In this document: positions 56,850-64,000 of the stretch, one piece after another
How the letters are laid out: each line of letters begins with the position of its first letter
How positions within the stretch are numbered: the first letter of the stretch is position 1
NCBI GenBank assembly: GCA_963682055.1
Contig: OY821743.1
Span: 31,482,702-31,546,701, forward strand
Direction of reading: 5' to 3'
Length of the DNA: 64,000 nt
From: Primula veris
Taxonomy: Eukaryota; Streptophyta; Magnoliopsida; Ericales; Primulaceae
Notes under the pieces: generated by a model
Databases searched by the model: none
What the model saw: the letters and a program-made list of their open reading frames with translations, nothing else
Told to the model about the DNA's origin: nothing
Translations under genes and position numbers: made by a program

Positions 56850-58380
56850 CGATCGGTCTTCGACACTCTGCCTCGTCTCCTCATGTAGCCTCATGTGGGC
56901 ATATTGATGTTGCATCTTAATAACGCATGTAGCATGAGTTCGAGATTAGCTATATATATATTTTTTGTTTTTTGTAATGAGCTAAAATGTGTTATTTTAG
57001 TAGCAATTCTTTGGCAGTTGATTAGTAAGCTTTTTGAGTGGTGGCTATTAGTTGGAAAATTGATCATTTTGTATAACTCAATGATATCTTAACTCAATGA
57101 TATGCTGACACTTTTGTTTTAATTTGTATGTATATTTTTTAGTTTAGTTATGCTACTGGTATGTACTAATTTTTAAAAGAAAAAAAAAAAAAATTCAACT
57201 TCAAATTAATTGCGAAAGCAGTCGGAAACATTAATTTTGTCCTATTAGTTTGTCAAGCCTGATAGTGGGATAGGTTAACCAAGCTTTCCCAGAAAACTAA
57301 ATATATCTTTTATGTTTTATTTTTAGTAAGTTATTATTGATTATAGGAAATCTCAATCATGTGAAATTTCACAAATCAAAGAAAATGTTGCGGTATGGCG
57401 GGGACGATCTACCAAATGATGAAGGCAACTTTTCTAGTAGCAAGATTGTAAAAAGAACAATAACTCTAATTCAAGAGAAAAAGACTTAAAGAACAATTAG
57501 GAAAAAATACAAAGATTTGAGATTGAAATAAAGAAAAAAGAGATGGAAGTGGCTAAAGCTTTTTTTTAGGGTAGGAAAATCATATAGGGTAAAAAGATAA
57601 CCGTTAAGTGTAAAATAAATCAGAACAATACATTTCGGTCCACCAAAACAAATAATCAAACGCAATAAAAATAATGCTCTTCTCTTCCCAACAAGTAATA
57701 AATATACTAGTAAAGAAATAAATAAAACTGTCTACATCACCGGGCCGGTCTTCATCTGGGTCCTCCGTCATTCCTCCCGCTTAAAAATAACCTTATCTCT
57801 AAAGTTGAACTAAAAGACAATATATAAGATAGACAGTTTTTCTCGTAAATAGTCTCTTTCACAGCCTGGAAGGAGACGTGGCATGTTTCTCCGATCTGCA
57901 CATCGGATGTATCTCCGTATTTTCGGCGCTCAATTAAACCATAAAGTCCAACTTATAATCTCGATGTCACGCCAATATAAATAGTCACAAACTTGTGCAA
58001 ACCAAAAATTTAAGCCCATGTCGCCAATAATTCCAAAGAAACATTGTTATTTACATTTGTAATAGTAGAGACCTTTGAAAGTGCTGGTATTTGTTTAGTA
58101 GAATTTTCCTCACATTTGTAATTTCCAGATTATTAGTAATATAAGAGATTCATTTTCCCATAATTTGATTATTATTTTTATTTTTATTTTTTGGTAGGCA
58201 AGCGAACAATTTTTCATATAAGTAAAGTATAAAGGAGTCTCACAGGCTAAGCAAACCATACTGCTGACTGCCTACAAGGTGCAGTAACACAAGATAAATC
58301 TCTGCTAAACACTAATATTAATCAATACAACGAAGGTAATTACTGTGAAAAAATTACTAATCAAAACTACAAATTAGAAG
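56850..58380. other. No gene recognised
   Basis: A possible exon-like patch at 57350-57485 (TTATAG acceptor, open frame ending RTITLIQEKKT) cannot be assigned. At 58165-58260 a T-rich start followed by GGTAGGCAAGCGAACA may be another LINE 3' tail on the minus strand. Confidence 0.35.
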
Positions 58381-58384
58381 CTTT

Positions 58385-58480
58385 GATGCTTGTGAGGTAG
58401 CTGCCAATGCTTTCTAAGCTTGATTTTTAATTATGGAAACTCTCCAAGGCACGCTTAACCTGCTTTTTGACAATAGTGAG
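58385..58480. repeat. Dispersed box, copy 3
   Basis: GTGAGGTAGCTGCCAATGC, TTTCTAAGCTTGATTTTTAA and GAAACTCTCCAAGGCACGC; diverged relative of the boxes at 26.86 and 40.83 kb. Confidence 0.5.
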
Positions 58481-58508
58481 CTTCATATTACAAGAACAAA
58501 CCGTAATA

Positions 58509-58731
58509 CTTCATCCGCCTCTTATTTATTGATATGTTTGGAAGTGTGTGAATTTACAATAATGTCTATAATAAGACAAAAAATATGAAATTATAAATTT
58601 TTGTGTGTGATATGTGAAAGGTGGAATGATAATTATAATTAAATTATTTTACTATAAAAGGAAAAGTAAACAATTATTTAGTAACGTTTCAAAATAAAAT
58701 AATGATCAATTATTTAAAGACAGAGAAAGTG
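58509..58731. mobile_element. Stowaway-like MITE, 223 bp
   Basis: Begins CTTCATCCGCCTC, ends AAGACAGAGAAAGTG, TA on both sides (58507-58508, 58732-58733). Confidence 0.75.
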
Positions 58732-58746
58732 TATTTTAGTCATACC

Positions 58747-59000
58747 TACTACAGGAAAATTTGTCTCTGCCGATAAAAAATTGACGACGAAACAAAAATT
58801 TGTCGGCAAAAATCAATTTAACCCGACGAATTTCAATATTTTATCGAGAAAAATCTCGGCACAAAATTGTGGAGTGGGGTAAACTCCTGCCGACGAAACG
58901 GCGACGAATTACTTTTGTCGCGTCAATTCCCACCAACGAATTTCTCGTGTTTTGTCGGTCTACAAAAAAAAATTGCAAGCCCACAAATAGCCTGAGAAAT
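58747..59000. mobile_element. CACTA-like terminus
   Basis: TACTACAGGAAAATTTGTC followed by repeated CGACGAA/TTTGTCG motifs, typical of the subterminal region of plant CACTA (En/Spm) elements. Opposite end not found, so probably a fragment. Confidence 0.5.
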
Positions 59001-60480
59001 ATTTCGTTGGGTGAAGTATTGTTTGAGTTAAAAATTGAATTTGATTTGGCTATATACATGATGTCTACTATCATGAGGTGCAATTGTAATCGTTAATATA
59101 GGAAAAGATAATTACTAATGAGATCATGATAGAGGATTAAATTTAATTATAATATTTTTGTAACTAACAGGATAATGTATAAGATAGATAATATTTTCAT
59201 ATAATTATTTAATAATAAATTTTACACATATATCTTACACGAGAAGGAAACTAATTTTTTAACTCAATCTTGTAAATTTGGATGATGAAAATATTTTTAC
59301 GTTAATAGCATCTAGACATTCAAATAAATAACTATCAAAGTAAATTCAAGTTTACTCACTTAAAAACTAAAGTTGGTGATACAACTTAAAATTATAAAAA
59401 CGACTAAAATTTATGTTTTTCGCTTATCTTACTTCTTTTTTTTTTTGTAAAATGTACTATTTTTATATGTATGTATAAATTCTATAGTTTCTTCTAGATA
59501 TTATTTTTGTTTATTTTAGGTGATCGAATTTGATATAAAGATATAGAATAAAAGTTATTTATAGTATAGGTATTCATTAATTTTATATAAATTAAATATT
59601 TTTTTAATATTGTAATAGTTAGTTTCGTTTTACTAAGGACACCCTCCATTAATTGCAAAGAGTTGGCTTATCCTAGAAATATCCTTATTATTCATTATTT
59701 TATCAGAGTTGGATTAAAAAATTAAGTAGAGTCTTAATTATAACATATTTTGTATATTCAAACAGATCATCCATTTTCTATCATCACAATCCTCTAACCT
59801 CTATTCTTCCTGATCACCCATCACCGTTTATTCGTGTATAGGTACGTTTTTTTTTTTTTTTTTTTTACTTTTATCACCTTTCAAATTGATTTAGTTTACA
59901 AACTATGTGGTTATATCTTGGTTTTGTGGGTAATTTTCTTGTCTAATTTAATAATCATTATTGAAAACCCAAAATACACTAATCAAGTTGAAATTCAGTC
60001 CCAGTACTACGTAATGAAATTATAACTTAAAAGATTCAAACTCATGATCTTCTAGGTAAACTACCAATCTACTCTACCATCTGGTCTATTGCAACACATT
60101 TTAAACAAATTGGTGTTTAAAAATTTCATTTTAATTACCAAGTATATTAAAAATAAAGTTGATATTGTCCGTAATTTTTTTTCGAACACATTGCCCAAGT
60201 ATTACCCGATTTGGCATAGGCCGCCCCTGTTCGTTATTCATACAAATTATTAATGAAAAATAGTGTCCGAGTCTAAAATGAAAGTTGGATTCTCAAAATA
60301 CATATTTTTAAGTCATAAATAATTTGATTATTTATATTATAAGGTAAAAATATCATGTATCTAAAAGTAATATGGCGGTGAATATTAAGTTGTAACATGA
60401 TGGTGAATAAAAATTTGATTATTTATTTTTACAAGTACAATTTTTATTTTCAGCGGTAACTTAACAAAAAATTTCCCACC
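59001..60480. other. No gene recognised
   Basis: AT-rich. A leader-like stretch (TCCTGATCACCCATCACCG) before a GTACG donor at about 59840 may belong to a lost gene. Confidence 0.4.
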
Positions 60481-60499
60481 ACAAAATTTACCACCACTG

Positions 60500-60620
60500 A
60501 TGACACACCTTCCCTCGCTCTCTCTCAATTCCATTATCATCAACTAAAGCTCCAAATTACTCCATCACATTCTCTCCCTCTCAATTCCATTATCATCAAC
60601 TAAACTAAAGCTCTCAAAGG
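60500..60620 (+). repeat. Leader-like tandem duplication
   Basis: CTCTCAATTCCATTATCATC with AACTAAA occurs twice (about 60524 and 60578), before a GTACGC donor; probably the 5'-untranslated part of the exon at 60833. Confidence 0.5.
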
Positions 60621-60832
60621 TACGCTTATTATTTTTTATGTAATTATTATTATTATAGATTTTTTTAGTGATTCAATCAAATAAACTAAGATTGGCTGCA
60701 GTATTATAGCTATTTCATCAATTACGGCTGATTCTTTCCAATTGGTTTGACCATTTATTATGTAAAGTAGTTGTTTCCTTAAATAAAAAATAAAAAATAG
60801 GAAAAAACAAATAAAATAATAATAAAAAAAAG

Positions 60833-60949
60833 ATGGGGAGAACGGTGGTGGTGGGAGTAAAGGTGGATACAGAGAGTCGGGAACTACTGATGTGGACACT
60901 AATAAATATTGCTAAGCCCGGTGATCGTATTATTGCCCTACACGTGTGA
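60833..60949 (+). pseudogene. Orphan first exon of a universal-stress-domain kinase
   Basis: 38 codons: MGRTVVVGVKVDTESRELL, then NIAKPGDRIIALHV and TGA. This is the beta1-alpha1-beta2 start of the universal stress protein domain in the plant USP-domain receptor-like kinases, where the sequence would go on for some 100 more residues before the kinase. Here it ends in TGA with only repeats after it. It is preceded by a duplicated leader stretch, so the gene's 5' end was kept and the body lost or never present. Confidence 0.65.
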
Positions 60950-61003
60950 ATAAAAATGGTAAAACTAATTATTTATGGTTCATTTTCATGATATTTGGTT
61001 AAT

Positions 61004-61028
61004 TATATATATATATATATATATATAT
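61004..61028. repeat. (TA)n microsatellite
   Basis: About twelve TA units. Confidence 0.9.
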
Positions 61029-61044
61029 GCTTAAAAAGTTAATT

Positions 61045-61260
61045 ACTATTAGTGAATTTGATGATTTTCGTTTACTAATATTGAATTTGATGATTTTTGC
61101 TTAGTAATAGTGATTTTGATGTTTTTGGCTTTTACATAGTGAAATTGATGATTTTTGTTTTAGGTGGTGAATTTAGTAGATTTTTTGTTTTTGTTTTTGT
61201 TTATGAATAATATATTTGATGATTTATAAAAAAAATTAAGTTAGTGAAATTGTTGAGTTT
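61045..61260. repeat. Degenerate tandem repeat
   Basis: Four or five diverged copies of a unit of about 40 bp centred on GTGAATTTGATGATTTTTGC. Confidence 0.6.
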
Positions 61261-61274
61261 TGTTTATTCACAGT

Positions 61275-62531
61275 TGTTGGCCCGGTGCGGCTAAATTTTA
61301 GAGGGGGGTGAATAAGGTTTTTGGCGCTTTTTCCCTGATTAAAAACTAAGTGCAACTAGCAACCCAACTTTTTTCTATTCTAAGCTTAAGCGTTACTAAA
61401 CATTGAAAATTCAAACGCAAGCAAGATAATAAACAAAGTATAAGTTGCGGAAAGTAAAAGTTAAGGGAAAGAAAATGACACCGTGATTAATAGAGGTTCG
61501 GAAAACGGCCTACGTCCTCTCCTCGGTACTACCGAGTATTTCACTAAAAATAATTTTCCCGATTTTACAAATCCTATCAAGCTCAATCGACCGATTGGCT
61601 CACCCTCTACCCGAGGTTCCTACTCTTGATACAAGTGCAAGCGTACACGTCTAATGAGTCAACGACTCCCCCTCAATATATGAGTACCCAAGTGTTTAAC
61701 CTAGAACTTTTAACCAACACTTTGGCTTAAAAGCTTCTACCCAAACACTCACTCACAAATGAGCTTATAAAACGCTCTTTACAAAATTGTTGAAATTACA
61801 ACACTCTCACAATTTGATTGCTTCTAAAATAAGCTAATTTGTGATTTTGATGTTGTTTGATCTTTGTTGGAGCTTGTATCGATTTATCTTCAATTTCTCT
61901 CTTTTCGAAGTATTTCACCAAAATGGTGATTTTGGGTTTTTGTATATGAGAGAGGTTGAAGGATTGATTATGGATATGAATGGATGTTGATTGGTGACTT
62001 TGGAAAGTGAATTGGATTGGTTTATATAATCACCAAAGTCTGTTTTTCTGTATATGACCGTTGGCAGTGGTTGAGGCTTTTATCCACAGGTTTTAAGCAA
62101 CTTTCCAGAATAAGCTGAAAAGCTGTTTTCGAAATCTGCAGAAAACGATCGGTCGTTTTCTACAGTCGATCGGTCGTTTTCAGAAAACGATCGGTCGTTT
62201 TCTGAGAAACGATCGGTCGTTTTTTCGACGTCCTCACTGGAAGAATTTGGTACAAAAACGATCGGTTGTTTTTGTACAGACGATCGGTCGTTCTCTGTTT
62301 TCTCGCTTTTCTTCGAATGCTCATAACTCCTTCGTTTTAGCTCCGATTCTGATTCCGCTTGAACCTGTGGCTTTGTTTTTCTGTGCTCTATCTTTCTGGT
62401 GTTCTGGAATTTACAAAATCTACTTTTGGAAAAGACAAGCATTATATCATCGAAATAGAGAAATCGTAAAATCATTAAAAACATAATCAACGTTATAATC
62501 AAAATCAATTATTGAACCCCATGGTTCAACA
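61275..62531 (-). repeat. 3' LTR of a Sirevirus-like copia element
   Basis: 1257 bp. On the minus strand it begins TGTTGAACC at 62531, right after the polypurine stretch ATGGGGGAGAT, and ends GGGCCAACA at 61275. The sequence near the end (AGAGGGGGGTGAATAAGG on the plus strand) is common in this group. The CGATCGGTCG block lies within it. Confidence 0.85.
62080..62480 (+). repeat. CGATCGGTCG repeat block plus flank in the copia LTR
   Basis: Six copies of CGATCGGTCG or a one-base variant start at 62146, 62167, 62188, 62210, 62259 and 62281. The flank 62310-62460 (GCTCATAACTCCTTCGTTTT, AGCTCCGATTCTGATTCCGC, TTTTGGAAAAG) matches 16480-16640. Relative to its host element it is antisense, whereas in the gypsy leader it is sense. 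Confidence 0.9.
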
Positions 62532-62806
62532 ATCTCCCCCATTTTGATTATGACAAAATAATGATGATTTTACAAAAAAATATCTCCTCCATTTTAACAA
62601 ATCGCATTTCTCTAAATATCATTTTTCTCCCCCTTTGGCATTATCAAAATGCAATAAATAAAAAATATGTGGGGTTTATGTGGAGGGTTTTCAAAGAAAA
62701 ACCAAAACATGAAAAATGTTATTATGATGCATATTACCCAACTAATCACATATATGTATATATTATAGATTAGAATGTACCGAATATGTGATGTCGAGTC
62801 CGCTCG

Positions 62807-64000
62807 CTAATGGCATTTGCATTGAGCGTTTCCAAGTCCAAATAGGTGGTACCATTTGTTGGTATGCCTTCCACCTTTGTCGATTAATGGCACTTCATTC
62901 TTGATGGTAGAGTCGATCCTTTTGACTTCCACGAATTTCGCCGGTGTAGTCAACCACTTATTGATTTTCTCCTTTTGGATGGAGATACCTACAACACAAG
63001 ATTTGTCTTTTGGTACCCAATTTCTTTTGGGTCCGACATTGTTAGTGACTCGGGTCTTTACTACCCATTTCAAATCGCTTCTACTAACACCGAAACGATA
63101 AGGGCATCTCGAAGAAATATGCTCATTTCTACTACAATGCACACAATGCTTAGACTTTTTAGTATAACGAGAGTTATACGAAGTTTTGGAAAGGGTTTTC
63201 GGAGTATTCAATTTGGTTTTAAAACCTAACCCTTTTCTATCATTAAAAGATTTTTGAAAAATCTTGGAAGTACTCCCTTTGGTAAAAACAACCTCTTGTT
63301 TAGGCGGGGTAGGAGTTTTAGAAATGTTAGAGGTTTTGACGAAACGGGTTTTGTTTGAAGTAGAACCAATGCAATCAAAGCCTAATCCACTCTTATCATT
63401 GAACTCTTTTTGACAACTCAAAATGTTATCTAAAACGGTTTTACCTTTAGAAAACTTTGAAATTGTTAAATCGAGTTTTTCAATGGAAATGACAAGCTCA
63501 TTGTTTTTATTTTTCAAAGTTTCATTCTCGGTTTCTAAAAGCTTGACCTTGTCATTTAAGTTAAAAGCATGAGAACTCAAAACCTTGTTTTTGCTTTTAA
63601 CTTTATCGAAAGCATCCTTTAACTCTTCAATTTTTTCTAATAAGTCGCAATCTAAAGAAGATGGTTTTGAAAGAGTTTTAGTAAGTCTAGAGACTTCATT
63701 TTTAAGAAAATTGATCTCGGTTTGTAAAGACTTGTTTTGAATGACGAGATCATTGTTTTTATCTTTCAAGTCTTCCTTTTCGTCATCTACATCATGTAAA
63801 GAGAATGACGATGTCGGACTAGACTCATTTTCAATTTTATCTCTTTTCAAGGATCTTATTTCTTCATTGAGAGAAGAATTTATCCTTTTAAGAGAGTCGA
63901 CCTTTTCGACAAGTTTAGGAAACTTTTTGGAGTAAGTATCGCACATATGAAGTAATTCATCATAGGATAGATCATTTACCTCATCGGTTTCGCTTTCACT
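62807..64000 (-). CDS. Copia Gag of a gag-only Sirevirus-like element, partial
   Basis: The minus-strand frame is open from the window edge (SESETDEVNDLSYDELLHMC) through a long charged, heptad-rich region likely to form a coiled coil (about 63950-63450) to a CCHC knuckle CVHCSRNEHISSRC and NWVPKDKSCVV, the usual end of this Gag. Instead of running into the protease it ends NKWYHLFGLGNAQCKCH and TGA at 62807, followed by a TTTGGCATTATC/CTCCCCC-type 3' region and the LTR. So pol is missing and this is a non-autonomous element; its capsid could serve or borrow from autonomous relatives. The start lies outside the window. Confidence 0.88.
   Translation of the reverse strand, partial: SESETDEVNDLSYDELLHMCDTYSKKFPKLVEKVDSLKRINSSLNEEIRSLKRDKIENESSPTSSFSLHDVDDEKEDLKDKNNDLVIQNKSLQTEINFLKNEVSRLTKTLSKPSSLDCDLLEKIEELKDAFDKVKSKNKVLSSHAFNLNDKVKLLETENETLKNKNNELVISIEKLDLTISKFSKGKTVLDNILSCQKEFNDKSGLGFDCIGSTSNKTRFVKTSNISKTPTPPKQEVVFTKGSTSKIFQKSFNDRKGLGFKTKLNTPKTLSKTSYNSRYTKKSKHCVHCSRNEHISSRCPYRFGVSRSDLKWVVKTRVTNNVGPKRNWVPKDKSCVVGISIQKEKINKWLTTPAKFVEVKRIDSTIKNEVPLIDKGGRHTNKWYHLFGLGNAQCKCH

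Noticed and set aside
58800..59096. 98-codon plus-strand frame
   Set aside because: Lies in the CGACGAA-rich subterminal repeats of a CACTA-like fragment.
62080..62508. 142-codon minus-strand frame with ENDRS repeats
   Set aside because: Same cause: the repeat block in the copia LTR. It is not in a coding position of the element.

Overview
The window looks like intergenic, repeat-dominated DNA from a eudicot plant nuclear genome. It is strongly AT-rich by eye. It is packed with Ty3/gypsy and Ty1/copia LTR retrotransposons, LINE remnants, Stowaway/hAT/Tourist-like MITEs and large foldbacks, with only fragments of host genes between them. Caryophyllales is possible, but the sequence alone does not fix the species.

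Layout. 1-4169: 5' part of a minus-strand Tekay-like gypsy chromovirus (gag still open, LTR 1973-4169). It sits inside the 3' LTR of a gag-only copia element (4170-6517, minus), which itself interrupts a decayed host gene (6518-7030). 7.0-9.4 kb: a hypothetical terminal exon and a Stowaway MITE. 9806-11745: solo LTR of the same Tekay family with a perfect TCTTC duplication. 13751-23956: a complete Tekay element with two LTRs, PBS, gag-pol and a perfect AGTGA duplication; its coding region carries at least five in-frame stops and one small deletion.

24-36 kb: a gag relic, a 1.1-kb Tourist-like composite, a copia-LTR-like stretch, the first of three F-box-like exon copies, nested foldbacks and a 1.4-kb palindrome built from gene exons. 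37-39.3 kb: a LINE 3' end with RNase H, broken by a 490-bp hAT MITE (8-bp duplication, tRNA-like core), then a duplicated gene fragment. 41-49 kb: a second F-box-like exon, then a small multi-exon gene with a telo-box/TATA promoter and a duplicated basic exon. 48.8-53.5 kb: LINE remnants on both strands, a copia-LTR-like stretch and the third F-box-like exon. 54-61 kb: two GC-rich hAT-like MITEs, the second copy of the gene fragment, a Stowaway, a CACTA-like terminus and an orphan universal-stress-domain exon. 61275-64000: 3' end of a second gag-only (Sirevirus-like) copia element on the minus strand.

The most interesting signals are two. (1) A 129-131-bp tandem module inside all four Tekay LTRs carries two hairpins whose stems change in a compensatory way between units, with several residual mismatches that are wobble pairs on the transcribed strand. 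(2) A block of CGATCGGTCG repeats plus about 200 bp of flank occurs both in the 5' leader of the gypsy element and, in the opposite orientation relative to the element, in the LTR of the unrelated copia element; it is absent from the sister gypsy copy at the left edge.
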